Shown here one piece after another: positions 5,064 to 13,226 of a stretch of 13,797 bases of DNA. The stretch comes from Erysipelotrichaceae bacterium UBA3379 (lineage in GTDB: Bacteria; Bacillota_I; Bacilli_A; Erysipelotrichales; Coprobacillaceae). The position numbers and the translations under genes were made by a program. The stretch covers positions 1 through 13,797 of the forward strand of contig DEPZ01000019.1 in the NCBI GenBank assembly GCA_002359025.1, written 5' to 3'. Within the stretch, counting starts at the first letter, position 1. Each line of letters opens with the position of its first letter. A model generated the notes under the pieces. The model did not search any database and had not been told where the DNA came from. It saw only the letters and a program-made list of their open reading frames with translations.

Positions 5064-6930
5064 ATCCTGTTTTAAACCAGTATTCGAGACCATTTTCTTG
5101 ATAATCACCTGATATAGGATTAATAGGAATGACTTGCAAAGAAGATGTTGGTTTGTACCATATATTTTCTTTTTGTAATGAGTTAGCCATTGTTTGGAAA
5201 ATAAGTTTTGGAACTTTTGTATCTAATGATAAAGACATTTTTCGATTATCATCATATCCACACCAACTTACAATTGTATAATGAGGATTATATCCAGCAC
5301 ATAATGAATCATATGCTGATGAACCTGTTTTTACCGCAAAAGTTGTTTTCACTGGATAAGACATCATAGTAGGAGAGGCATAGGTTTGGAATTCTTTTTG
5401 AAATGGGGATGTAAGTAATTGATTAAGAATCAAACATGTCTCTTTATTTAAAAGCTGTTGATTGAGAGGTTTGTATTCATAAAGAACTTTACCTTGATCA
5501 TTTGTGATTTTTTCTATCAAATGCAAATCATTATAAATACCTGTATTTGCAAAAGTTGTATACACTTTAGCAAGATTATAGACATTTGTATGAAGAGTTC
5601 CTAAAGCCAAAGATGGATGTGGAGAGACATGCTCAAATCCAAACTGATGCAACATATTTACAAGTGCTTGTTCACCTAAAAATAAATGTGTTTTTACAGC
5701 ATAGATATTATCACTTACTGCGATAGCCTGGGCTAAAGTAATGTCTTTGTTTGCATATTTTTTGTTGTAGTTGGTTGGTGAATAGGTTTGACCATTATCG
5801 AGTTTGAATGTTGTGGCTTCACTTTTGAATTTTGTTGTTGGAGTGAAACCATTATTTAATGCAAGATAATAAAGAATTGGTTTCATTGTTGAACCAATTT
5901 GTCTTTGGCTACTTGTTGCACGATTAAACTGTGATGTAGAATAGTCTTTGCCACCTATTAATGCAAGGACTTGACTGGTTTTTGAATTGACAATAATTGA
6001 AGAAACTTCTAGATCTTCTCTATCTTTTGTATGTTTTTCAACGGTTTTGTTGAGTTGATTTTGTATATCAGAATCTAATGTTGTATAAATATTGAGTCCT
6101 TGTTTCATATATTCATCAGTATAGAAACCTAGTCTTTTTAATTCTTGTATAACAGCATCTCTAAAATAAGGATATTGATTATTGAAAGAAGATGTGCGAT
6201 TTTTATTTAATTGAAAATCAGTTTGATAAACTTCATCTGCTTTGTTTTGAGTAATATATTTTAATTCTACAAGTTTGTTTAAAACAAGTTTTTGTCTTTT
6301 TTTAGCTTGTTGTGGGTGAAGAAATGGTGAATAGTATTCAGGACCGTTAATAACTCCAGCTAACATACTGGCTTCATTTAAATCTAATTCTTTTGGTGTT
6401 TTATTAAAATAATATTTTGAAGCCTGTGATATACCATAGAGACCATGTCCAAAATAGACAGTATTCATATATCCTTGTAATATGGTTTTTTTATTATAAT
6501 GTGCTTCTATACGCATTGTTAAAAATGCTTCAGTTAATTTTCTAGACCATGTTTTTTGATTGGTTAAAAACAGAAGTCTTGCATATTGTTGTGAAATGCT
6601 ACTTGCACCTTGACTTTTTTCACCACTTACAAAATTTGCCTTTAATGCACGCATAATACTAATCGGATCAAAACCACGATGATTAAAGAAACGATGATCT
6701 TCTATAGCAACAAGACTTGCTAAAAAATCAGTAGAAACGTCATCTAATGACACATCATCACTTTGTTGTTGAGATTGGTAAAATAATTGTGATTTTTGAT
6801 CATAGGCTTTGATGTACTCACTTTTTCCTAGATGAGGAGCAGGTAAAAGATATGCGATACTATATAATAAGACAACGATACTGATACCAGTAATAACGAT
6901 TCTACGTAACCAAAGAATTATTTTTTTCAA
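5062..6930 (-). CDS. Class A penicillin-binding protein (bifunctional transglycosylase/transpeptidase)
   Basis: This protein of about 622 residues polymerises and cross-links peptidoglycan at the outer face of the membrane. Positions count from the longer GTG start at 6939. One N-terminal anchor helix (about 9-32). Glycosyltransferase 51 domain: EDHRFFNHRGFD with catalytic E80, GASSISQQ (111-118), SRKLTEAFLTMRIE (132-145) and NKKTILQGYMN (149-159). Transpeptidase domain: STMK (S350 nucleophile, K353), SDN (409-411) and KTG (537-539), all intact. There is little beyond the transpeptidase domain, so it is a compact class A PBP. GTG at 6939 lacks a ribosome binding site. TTG at 6930 has GGTGAT (6940-6935) four nt upstream, the same spacing as the hydrolase gene at 11041, so I prefer it. 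The gene is divergent from the DUF1934-cls pair. Confidence 0.93.
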   Translation of the reverse strand: MKKIILWLRRIVITGISIVVLLYSIAYLLPAPHLGKSEYIKAYDQKSQLFYQSQQQSDDVSLDDVSTDFLASLVAIEDHRFFNHRGFDPISIMRALKANFVSGEKSQGASSISQQYARLLFLTNQKTWSRKLTEAFLTMRIEAHYNKKTILQGYMNTVYFGHGLYGISQASKYYFNKTPKELDLNEASMLAGVINGPEYYSPFLHPQQAKKRQKLVLNKLVELKYITQNKADEVYQTDFQLNKNRTSSFNNQYPYFRDAVIQELKRLGFYTDEYMKQGLNIYTTLDSDIQNQLNKTVEKHTKDREDLEVSSIIVNSKTSQVLALIGGKDYSTSQFNRATSSQRQIGSTMKPILYYLALNNGFTPTTKFKSEATTFKLDNGQTYSPTNYNKKYANKDITLAQAIAVSDNIYAVKTHLFLGEQALVNMLHQFGFEHVSPHPSLALGTLHTNVYNLAKVYTTFANTGIYNDLHLIEKITNDQGKVLYEYKPLNQQLLNKETCLILNQLLTSPFQKEFQTYASPTMMSYPVKTTFAVKTGSSAYDSLCAGYNPHYTIVSWCGYDDNRKMSLSLDTKVPKLIFQTMANSLQKENIWYKPTSSLQVIPINPISGDYQENGLEYWFKTG

Positions 6931-6964
6931 CTTTATCACCCATTTATCATTTTTACCGAAAGTA

Positions 6965-6973
6965 TGTTATAAT
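6965..6973 (+). promoter_or_regulatory. Extended -10 promoter of the DUF1934-cls operon
   Basis: TG-T-TATAAT at 6965-6973 is a perfect extended -10 element. No good -35 box lies 16-18 bp upstream. Transcription would start near 6980, just before the GGTGAT ribosome binding site at 6981-6986, giving a leader of only about 12 nt. The divergent PBP promoter must share this 60-bp gap, but I could not identify it convincingly. Confidence 0.65.
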
Positions 6974-6991
6974 ATTCAGCGGTGATGAAAA

Positions 6992-7381
6992 ATGTATCAA
7001 TTAAAGCAAATCCATTATAAAAGTATATTTAAGCAAGATGGAGACACAGAAACAATAGAATATAAATCTCAAGGTGTTATTTATAAAGAAGAAAATACAA
7101 AAATTATTTTTCAACAAAACAATCAAGATATTCAAATCCAATATGGAAAAGATGGTATTCTACTCAAAAACGGTCCATCTACTCTAAGATTTGAAATCAA
7201 TAAAGACATATGGAATGAATATGAACTACCATATGGTCATATATCATTAAAAACAAAACTCTTAAAATTTGAAACCGATGAAAACCATATAAAAATGAAA
7301 TATGAATTATATGATACAACTGCCTTAATATCTACTGTATATATATGGGTAAGAATTATGCCCATTGGTGAAGGATTATGA
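6992..7381 (+). CDS. DUF1934 family protein (YwiB-like, calycin-type beta barrel)
   Basis: This 129-residue soluble protein has no signal peptide or membrane helix. The length, the alternating beta-strand pattern (VIYKEENTKIIFQQ, IQIQYGKDGILLKNG, STLRFEI) and the C-terminal block GHISLKTKLLKFETDENHIKMKYELY match DUF1934, a small calycin-like barrel whose prototype is B. subtilis YwiB. The molecular function is unknown. In Bacillus ywiB neighbours argS; here cls lies between the two, so the linkage is partly conserved. GGTGAT at 6981-6986 lies 5 nt before the ATG. The stop codon overlaps the next start as ATGA, so translation of cls is probably coupled to it. Confidence 0.82.
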   Translation: MYQLKQIHYKSIFKQDGDTETIEYKSQGVIYKEENTKIIFQQNNQDIQIQYGKDGILLKNGPSTLRFEINKDIWNEYELPYGHISLKTKLLKFETDENHIKMKYELYDTTALISTVYIWVRIMPIGEGL

Positions 7382-8889
7382 AAATATTAAAAATATTTCT
7401 TAGTCGTACAGTTGTTTTTGGATTATTAATCTTATTTCAAGTTGTATGGATAGGTATTTTAACCACAACATTAGTCAAATCATATCAATGGTTGGAAACC
7501 ATTATGTTTATTATAAGTTTGATTGTTGTCTTGTGGTTAGTCAGTAAAGATGAAGTCACGGCCTATAAAATATCATGGATTATTATTATATTAGTTGTTC
7601 CAGTGTTTGGTGGTTTATTATATCTTTGTATAGGAAATAAAAAACCAACAAGAAAATTAAGAGACAAGCTTCAAAAATCTATGGATGATATAGAGAATGT
7701 GATGTTGCTTGAAGATGAATTATCTCATGATGTTGAAGATGGAGATATTTATGGAATGACTTATTTAAAAGATTTGGGTTTTGGAACTTATCAAAATACT
7801 CTGACAAAGTATTATTCTTTAGGTGAATATTGTTATTTTGATTTGTTAAGAGATATACAAAATGCAAAGCATTATATTTTTATGGAATATTTTATAGTAG
7901 CAAGAGGAATCATGTTTGAGACAATATTAAAGCTTTTAAAACAAAAGGTAGATCAAGGAGTAGAAGTGCGTTTTATATATGATGATGTTGGTAGTGTCAC
8001 AACGGTTCCTTATCACTTTGAAAAAAGATTACAAAAATATGGTATTCCTTGTGTTGTCTTTAATCCTTTTATTCCCATTGTATCAGTGGCAATGAATCAT
8101 CGAGATCATCGAAAAATATGTGTGATTGATGGTTATATAGGATATAGTGGGGGCTTTAACTTAGCAGATGAATATATTAATGCAAAAGAAAGATTTGGAC
8201 ATTGGAAAGATACTGGTATTCGTTTAGAAGGTGAAGCTGTATGGAACCTTACAACAATGTTTCTAACAATTTGGAATGCCTATCGTCCTACTGATAAAGA
8301 CTATACACGTTTTTTCCCTCACTATTATAAAGACTATCCAACAATCCAAGATGGCTATGTGATTCCTTATGGTGATTCACCTTTGGATGAAGAGAGAACA
8401 GGTGAAAATATTTATATTAATTTAATTAATCAAGCCAGAAAAGATATATTGATTATGACTCCGTATTTCATCATTGATGATACAATGATGAAAGCTTTGA
8501 TTCTCGCAAGAAGAAAAGGTGTCAATATTAAAATCATTACACCAGGAATTCCTGATAAACGTATTGTTTATAAAGTTACACGATCTTATTACTATTCGTT
8601 GATTAAAGAAGGGGTAGAGTTCTATGAATATACACCAGGATTTTTACATGCGAAAATGATATTATGTGATGGAGTTATTGCGACAGTAGGAACGACAAAT
8701 TTTGATTATCGTAGCTTATATTTACATTTTGAATGTAATGTTTTATTATATAAAACCTCATCTATTCAAGATATTGAAAAAGACTTCAAAGAGACATTAC
8801 AATTAAGTAAAAAGATAGATATGAAAAGAAGCAGAAGATTTCAAGGATTATATGAAGCGATACTAAGATTATTCGCTCCTTTAATGTAA
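7378..8889 (+). CDS. cls: Cardiolipin synthase (phospholipase D superfamily)
   Basis: This 503-residue membrane enzyme should join two phosphatidylglycerol molecules into cardiolipin and glycerol. Three hydrophobic segments (about 9-30, 37-56 and 66-85) form the N-terminal anchor (PLDc_N). Two phospholipase D repeats follow, both with complete HKD motifs: HRKICVID (H244, K246, D251) followed by GYSGGFNLADEY, and HAKMILCD (H424, K426, D431) followed by GTTNFDYRS. Length and layout match bacterial Cls. The start overlaps the upstream stop as ATGA, with GGTGAA at 7367-7372 as a likely ribosome binding site. I see no terminator between this gene and argS, so some read-through into argS is possible. 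Confidence 0.92.
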   Translation: MKILKIFLSRTVVFGLLILFQVVWIGILTTTLVKSYQWLETIMFIISLIVVLWLVSKDEVTAYKISWIIIILVVPVFGGLLYLCIGNKKPTRKLRDKLQKSMDDIENVMLLEDELSHDVEDGDIYGMTYLKDLGFGTYQNTLTKYYSLGEYCYFDLLRDIQNAKHYIFMEYFIVARGIMFETILKLLKQKVDQGVEVRFIYDDVGSVTTVPYHFEKRLQKYGIPCVVFNPFIPIVSVAMNHRDHRKICVIDGYIGYSGGFNLADEYINAKERFGHWKDTGIRLEGEAVWNLTTMFLTIWNAYRPTDKDYTRFFPHYYKDYPTIQDGYVIPYGDSPLDEERTGENIYINLINQARKDILIMTPYFIIDDTMMKALILARRKGVNIKIITPGIPDKRIVYKVTRSYYYSLIKEGVEFYEYTPGFLHAKMILCDGVIATVGTTNFDYRSLYLHFECNVLLYKTSSIQDIEKDFKETLQLSKKIDMKRSRRFQGLYEAILRLFAPLM

Positions 8890-8907
8890 TTATATATAAG
8901 AAAAATG

Positions 8908-8935
8908 TTGACTATATCAATAAATATGATATTGT
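8908..8935 (+). promoter_or_regulatory. Promoter of the argS-rpoE operon
   Basis: TTGACT (8908-8913), a 16-bp spacer and TATTGT (8930-8935) with TG one base before the -10. The start would fall near 8942, giving a leader of about 28 nt. That is too short for a T-box, and I see no T-box or attenuator here. Confidence 0.6.
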
Positions 8936-8969
8936 ATTAAAAGTATGATAAATGAACAAGGAGGAACTT

Positions 8970-10631
8970 ATGTCTGTAAATAAAATTGAGCTTTCATTGA
9001 AGAAAGTTTTACAACAAGCAATCGTGAATTTAGGTTATGTAGAAGAATATCCTCTAGAACAAATAGTTATTGAAATACCAAAAGATAAATCACATGGAGA
9101 CTATTCTAGTAACTTAGCTATGCAACTTACAAAAGTATTAAGAAGAAATCCTAGAGAAATTGCTCAAGGTATTATAGAAGCATTAGATAAAGAAGCTGGA
9201 AATATTGATCATGTAGAAATTGCAGGTCCTGGTTTCATTAACTTATTTTTAAGAAAAGATGCTATGACATCTATTATTAAAGAAGTTCTAGAAGAAAAAG
9301 AAAACTATGGACGTACTGATTTTGGTCAAGGAATGAAATATAATGTAGAGTTTGTGTCTGCCAATCCAACTGGAGATTTGCATTTAGGACATGCCAAAGG
9401 AGCAGCAGTTGGTGATAGTATTTGCCGTATTATGGAAGCAGCTGGATATGATGTGACAAGAGAATATTATATTAATGATGCTGGTAATCAAATTACAAAT
9501 TTAGCTATTTCTTTATTTGCAAGATATTTACAAGCTTTTGGAATTGATAAAGAAATTCCTGAAGATGGATATAATGGTAAAGATATTATTGAAATTGCTC
9601 ATGAAATTAAAGACGAAATTGGCGATAAATTTGTTAATGCAAGTGAAGAAGAGGCTATCACTTATTTTAGAAAAGTAGGTACTGAATACGAACTTCAAAA
9701 GATTAGAGATATCTTAAAAGAATATAGAGTTGTTCATGATGTATGGTTTAGTGAAACATCATTATATGAAGATAATAAAATAGAACCAACAATTCAAAAG
9801 TTAAAAGATAAAGGATATACATATGAAAGTGAAGGGGCTTTATGGTTTAAGTCTACTGAATTTGGAGATGATAAAGATAGAGTTCTTGTAAAAACTGATG
9901 GAAGTTATACATATTTAACACCTGATATTGCATATCATTTAAATAAATTAGATAGAGGATATGAATATCTTGTAGATTTACTTGGTGCAGATCATCATGG
10001 GTATATCAATCGTATGAAAGCAGCTATTCAAGCTTTAGGATATAATGCTGATCAATTAAATATTGATATTATGCAAATGGTAAGAATGGTTGAAAATGGT
10101 GAAGTTGTAAAAATGAGTAAACGTACAGGAAATGCTGTTACAATTAAAGATTTAATTGAAGATATTGGTGTTGATGCTTCACGTTACTTCTTTGTTGCAA
10201 AAGCAGCAAATACGCCATTTGATTTCGATTTAGGTCTTGCAAAATCTAAATCAAATGAAAATCCAGTTTACTATGCTCAATATGCACATGCTAGAATGTG
10301 TTCTATTGAAAGACAAGCAAAAGAAGCTCATATCGAAGCAAGTGATCATTATGAATTATTAACTCATGAAAAAGAAATCGAACTTGTGAAACATATCAAT
10401 GAATTTAGAAATGAAATTATTGAAAGTGCTAAACAAAGAGCACCACATAAAATTGCAAACTATATTCAAAGACTTGCTCAATTATTCCATTCGTTCTATA
10501 ATGATTGCTATGTTATAGATGAAAATAATAAAGAATTATCTAGTCAAAGATTAGCATTGGTTCTTGCAAGTCAAATCACATTGAAAAATGCATTAAATTT
10601 AATTGGTGTAGAAGCACCAGAAAAAATGTAG
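8970..10631 (+). CDS. argS: Arginyl-tRNA synthetase
   Basis: This 553-residue class I aminoacyl-tRNA synthetase charges tRNA-Arg with arginine in the cytosol. The N-terminal Arg-tRNA recognition domain (about 1-115) includes SHGDYSSNLAM and GPGFINLFL. The catalytic Rossmann domain carries NVEFVSANPTGDLHLGHAKGA, with HLGH (138-141) as the HIGH signature. GADHHGYINRMKAA (about 339-352) and KMSKR (381-385) follow, then the anticodon-binding DALR domain to the C-terminus. Length is normal for the family. The start at 8970 has AAGGAGG (8958-8964) five nt upstream; an in-frame ATG at 8952 precedes that site and adds only six residues, so I reject it. It is coupled to rpoE, whose ribosome binding site overlaps the argS stop codon. 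Confidence 0.97.
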   Translation: MSVNKIELSLKKVLQQAIVNLGYVEEYPLEQIVIEIPKDKSHGDYSSNLAMQLTKVLRRNPREIAQGIIEALDKEAGNIDHVEIAGPGFINLFLRKDAMTSIIKEVLEEKENYGRTDFGQGMKYNVEFVSANPTGDLHLGHAKGAAVGDSICRIMEAAGYDVTREYYINDAGNQITNLAISLFARYLQAFGIDKEIPEDGYNGKDIIEIAHEIKDEIGDKFVNASEEEAITYFRKVGTEYELQKIRDILKEYRVVHDVWFSETSLYEDNKIEPTIQKLKDKGYTYESEGALWFKSTEFGDDKDRVLVKTDGSYTYLTPDIAYHLNKLDRGYEYLVDLLGADHHGYINRMKAAIQALGYNADQLNIDIMQMVRMVENGEVVKMSKRTGNAVTIKDLIEDIGVDASRYFFVAKAANTPFDFDLGLAKSKSNENPVYYAQYAHARMCSIERQAKEAHIEASDHYELLTHEKEIELVKHINEFRNEIIESAKQRAPHKIANYIQRLAQLFHSFYNDCYVIDENNKELSSQRLALVLASQITLKNALNLIGVEAPEKM

Positions 10632-10641
10632 GAGGTATTTT

Positions 10642-10971
10642 ATGATAGATTACAAACAAAGTTCAATGGTAGATGTTGCATTTGATTTAATGAAAAAGAA
10701 AAAGAAACCAGTAGATTTCTATAGATTATGGCAAGAAGTCTCTGAAATCAAAGGATTTACTGAAGAAGAAAAAGATGAAAACGAATCACTATTTTATACA
10801 AATATAACATTAGATGGTCGTTTAATTACAGTAGGTGAAAACCACTGGGATTTAAGAAGTCGTCATAGATTTGATGAAGTTCATATTGATATGAATGATA
10901 TCTACGCTGATGAAGAGGAAGATAGCGAAGAAGAAGAGGACGATGGATTAATCGAAGATGATTATAACTAA
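10642..10971 (+). CDS. rpoE: RNA polymerase delta subunit
   Basis: This 109-residue Firmicute RNA polymerase accessory subunit promotes RNA polymerase recycling and promoter selectivity. Residues 1-75 form the HARE-HTH domain (MVDVAFDLMKKKKKPVDFYRLW, FYTNITLDGRLITVGENHWDLRSR). Residues 85-109 are a very acidic tail (ADEEEDSEEEEDDG). The B. subtilis protein is about 170 residues with a much longer acidic tail, so this is a short form; the reading frame is intact and ends just before a terminator, which argues against truncation. AGGAGG at 10630-10635 overlaps the argS stop TAG (10629-10631) and lies 6 nt before the ATG, so the two genes are probably translationally coupled. The argS-rpoE linkage is also found in Bacillus. 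Confidence 0.93.
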   Translation: MIDYKQSSMVDVAFDLMKKKKKPVDFYRLWQEVSEIKGFTEEEKDENESLFYTNITLDGRLITVGENHWDLRSRHRFDEVHIDMNDIYADEEEDSEEEEDDGLIEDDYN

Positions 10972-10991
10972 GAGGTGTAAACCTCTTTTTT
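10970..10991 (+). terminator. Terminator of the argS-rpoE operon
   Basis: AAGAGGT (10970-10976), loop GTAA, ACCTCTT (10981-10987), with the T run continuing to 10991. The 7-bp stem is perfect, and its left arm begins inside the rpoE stop codon. Confidence 0.85.
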
Positions 10992-10994
10992 ATA

Positions 10995-11023
10995 TTGTTT
11001 TTTTGAGGAAAACATAGGATAAT
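10995..11023 (+). promoter_or_regulatory. Promoter of the hydrolase-aroD-HD-transporter operon
   Basis: TTGTTT (10995-11000), a 17-bp spacer and GATAAT (11018-11023), directly after the preceding terminator. The predicted start at about 11030 sits against the GGTGAT ribosome binding site at 11031-11036, giving a leader of about 10-12 nt. Confidence 0.6.
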
Positions 11024-11040
11024 AAATATCGGTGATATGT

Positions 11041-11742
11041 ATGAAAGAAATATATTATGAGTGTATAGGAGAAGGATTTCCAATTATCTTATTACATGGA
11101 AATGGAGAAAACCATCATATATTTGATGATACTGTTCAAGTTTTATCAAAAAAATACAAATGTATTTTGATAGATTCTAGATATCATGGACAAAGTATTC
11201 ATCAGGGTGAGTTATCTTATCAACAAATGTGTAAAGATGTTATCAATGTTATTGATGAATTGAATTTACAAGAATATGATCTTTTAGGTTTTAGTGATGG
11301 AGCAATTATAGGCTTGCTATTGGCGATGGAAGATCAAAGATTAAAACATCTGATTTCAATTGGGGCCAATACAAAACCAAAATATATGAAACTATTCTTT
11401 AGAATATTTACTTATATACAAACATTTTGTTTATTGCCTTTTTGTATATATCAAAAAAAAGCAAGACAGTCATTTAGATTAAATAGACTCATGTTAAAGG
11501 AGCCTCATATTGAATATGATGATTTAAAAAATATTCATAGCTGTGTGCTTGTTATGGCGGGTCAATATGATATGATTCAAGAAAAAGATACTAAAGCAAT
11601 TGCTAAAGCATTGCCTTATAGTGTATTAAAGATTATTAAACAGGGAAATCATTTTTTATTAAGAGACAATTTTCTAGAAACAATTCATCAGATTGAATTA
11701 TTTTTAGAAGTCTGTCATAAGGAGGAAAAGTATGAAGCCTAA
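11041..11742 (+). CDS. Alpha/beta-hydrolase fold protein
   Basis: This 233-residue cytosolic hydrolase has unknown substrate. The alpha/beta-hydrolase features are complete: LLHGNGEN (about 17-24) forms the oxyanion region, GFSDG (83-87) is the nucleophile elbow with S85, D177 in AGQYDM is the acid, and H204 in KQGNHFLL is the base. A cap region with Phe- and Cys-rich helices lies at about 112-150. It resembles the broad esterase/lipase-like (MhpC-type) group, which is too diverse to name a substrate. The ATG at 11041 has GGTGAT (11031-11036) four nt upstream; an in-frame GTG at 11032 lies within that site and is rejected. It is the first gene of a four-gene operon and overlaps aroD by 11 nt. 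Confidence 0.87.
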   Translation: MKEIYYECIGEGFPIILLHGNGENHHIFDDTVQVLSKKYKCILIDSRYHGQSIHQGELSYQQMCKDVINVIDELNLQEYDLLGFSDGAIIGLLLAMEDQRLKHLISIGANTKPKYMKLFFRIFTYIQTFCLLPFCIYQKKARQSFRLNRLMLKEPHIEYDDLKNIHSCVLVMAGQYDMIQEKDTKAIAKALPYSVLKIIKQGNHFLLRDNFLETIHQIELFLEVCHKEEKYEA

Positions 11743-12439
11743 AATTTGTATTCCAATTGTAGGTAAAAATAATCAAGAAATTATAGAACAAGTGCAAGAA
11801 TCACTTCATTATACATATGACTTATTAGAACTGAGAATTGATTATTATCAAGATATTCTTGATTTTCAAAAAGTCAAAGATATAATCATACAAATCAAAT
11901 CTATATGTTCAAAACCTCTTCTTTTTACATATCGTTCAAAAAGAGAAGGTGGAGAAATCCAATTAACTGATGAACAGTATTTAGAACTTATTTCTTCAAT
12001 TGTAAGTGATGTGGATATAGTGGATATTGAGTTAATGAGTGGAAATACTCTTGTTTATCAACTTATCGATAGAGTTCATCAACATCAAAAACAAGTTATT
12101 ATGTCATATCATGATTTTAAATCCACTCCTGATTTGAAAGAAATTAAAGATCAATTAGAGTATATGGAAATTATGGGTGGAGATATTTTAAAAGTGGCTT
12201 ATATGCCAAGAAGTTATAAAGATGTTGTATGTGTAATGAATGCGACATTGGAAATGTCAAATAAACTTACAAAACCGATTGTAACTATGGCTATGGGAGA
12301 AATAGGGAAGATTACAAGGTTGTGTGGAGAATTAACAGGTTCAGCAATGACTTTTGCTTGTTTAGGTAAGTCTTCAGCTCCAGGACAAATTTCAGTGGAA
12401 CATATGCATGAATTACTTGAGGTGATTCATCATGATTGA
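11732..12439 (+). CDS. aroD: Type I 3-dehydroquinate dehydratase
   Basis: This 235-residue enzyme converts 3-dehydroquinate to 3-dehydroshikimate in the shikimate pathway through a Schiff base on lysine. The key positions are present: LELRIDY (E33, R35), TYRSKREGGE (R68, about 66-75), SYHDF with general base H127, ILKVAYMP with Schiff-base K154, MGEIGKITRLCGELTGSAMTF with R196, and SAPGQIS with S215 and Q219. Length fits the type I family. AAGGAGG lies a few nt before the ATG, inside the end of the hydrolase gene. No other shikimate gene is in the window, so the enzyme is either separated from its pathway here or works on dietary or environmental quinate. It overlaps the next gene by 8 nt. 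Confidence 0.94.
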   Translation: MKPKICIPIVGKNNQEIIEQVQESLHYTYDLLELRIDYYQDILDFQKVKDIIIQIKSICSKPLLFTYRSKREGGEIQLTDEQYLELISSIVSDVDIVDIELMSGNTLVYQLIDRVHQHQKQVIMSYHDFKSTPDLKEIKDQLEYMEIMGGDILKVAYMPRSYKDVVCVMNATLEMSNKLTKPIVTMAMGEIGKITRLCGELTGSAMTFACLGKSSAPGQISVEHMHELLEVIHHD

Positions 12440-13226
12440 TATGAATAAAGCTATGTGTGAATTTAAAGAATATGTGTCACATTATGATATGAATATTCCT
12501 TCTATTCGTTTGAAAGTTGTTCATACATATGAAGTTGTCAAATGTACAAAGATGTTGTGTGAAAAACTAAATCTTTCTCAAGAACAAACATCTTTAGCGT
12601 GTTTAATAGGTTTATTGCATGATATTGGAAGATTTGAACAGTGGGTAAAATATCAAAGTTTTGCTGATTATAAAACAATAGATCATGCTTTGTTTTCAAG
12701 TGAATTATTATTTGAAAAGGGATATATAAGACATTTTATAGAGGATACACAGTATGATGAAATCATCCGTCATGCGATAGAACAACATAATAAGTATAAA
12801 ATAGACAATGGTTTTGATGATGAAACATTATTATATATTCATCTTATTAGAGACAGTGATAAGCTAGATAACTTTAGAGTCAAAGAAGAAGAGAAGATTG
12901 AAGATTTACTTTATGCTTCATTAGAAGATGTGAATCAAGAATATATATCTAAGGATGTTTACGATCAATTCTCTCATCAACAATTAATTTATGGTCCAAC
13001 AAGACAAACTAAAATAGATATGTGGTTATCTTATATTGCCTTTATTTTTGATTTGCATTTTCAGGTCAGCAAAGATTATATTAGAGAAAAGAACTATGTA
13101 GAACGTTCATTTAAAAGACTTCAACCAATCAACAAGGAAGTAAATAAACAATATCATCAGTTAGAAGATATTGCTTTGGATTTTATTGAAAGAGGTGCAT
13201 TATGCAAAGAAAAACAAAAAAATTAG
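12432..13226 (+). CDS. HD-domain phosphohydrolase
   Basis: This 264-residue cytosolic metal-dependent hydrolase of the HD superfamily has H31 (KVVHTYEV), H63-D64 (LLHDIGRFEQ), D84-H85 (TIDHALF), H114 and H119 (IRHAIEQHNKY), and D141 (LIRDSDKLDN). These are the metal ligands of an HD or extended HD site, all present. Members cleave phosphate from nucleotides or other phosphoesters; I cannot name the substrate, and no GGDEF, PAS or RelA partner domain is fused to it. GGTGAT at 12421-12426 lies 5 nt before the ATG at 12432, within the end of aroD. It overlaps the transporter-like gene downstream by 25 nt, a tight operon arrangement. Confidence 0.87.
   Translation: MIDMNKAMCEFKEYVSHYDMNIPSIRLKVVHTYEVVKCTKMLCEKLNLSQEQTSLACLIGLLHDIGRFEQWVKYQSFADYKTIDHALFSSELLFEKGYIRHFIEDTQYDEIIRHAIEQHNKYKIDNGFDDETLLYIHLIRDSDKLDNFRVKEEEKIEDLLYASLEDVNQEYISKDVYDQFSHQQLIYGPTRQTKIDMWLSYIAFIFDLHFQVSKDYIREKNYVERSFKRLQPINKEVNKQYHQLEDIALDFIERGALCKEKQKN

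Noticed and set aside
7679..7867. Minus-strand open frame inside cls
   Set aside because: It is antisense to the cardiolipin synthase coding sequence, with a His/Asn-rich low-complexity product and no ribosome binding site.
8890..8969. Possible T-box or attenuator ahead of argS
   Set aside because: Only about 80 bp are available, with no specifier stem, no T-box sequence and no terminator.
10826..11083. Minus-strand open frame across rpoE and the following gap
   Set aside because: It crosses a real gene end, a terminator and a promoter, and its product is low-complexity.
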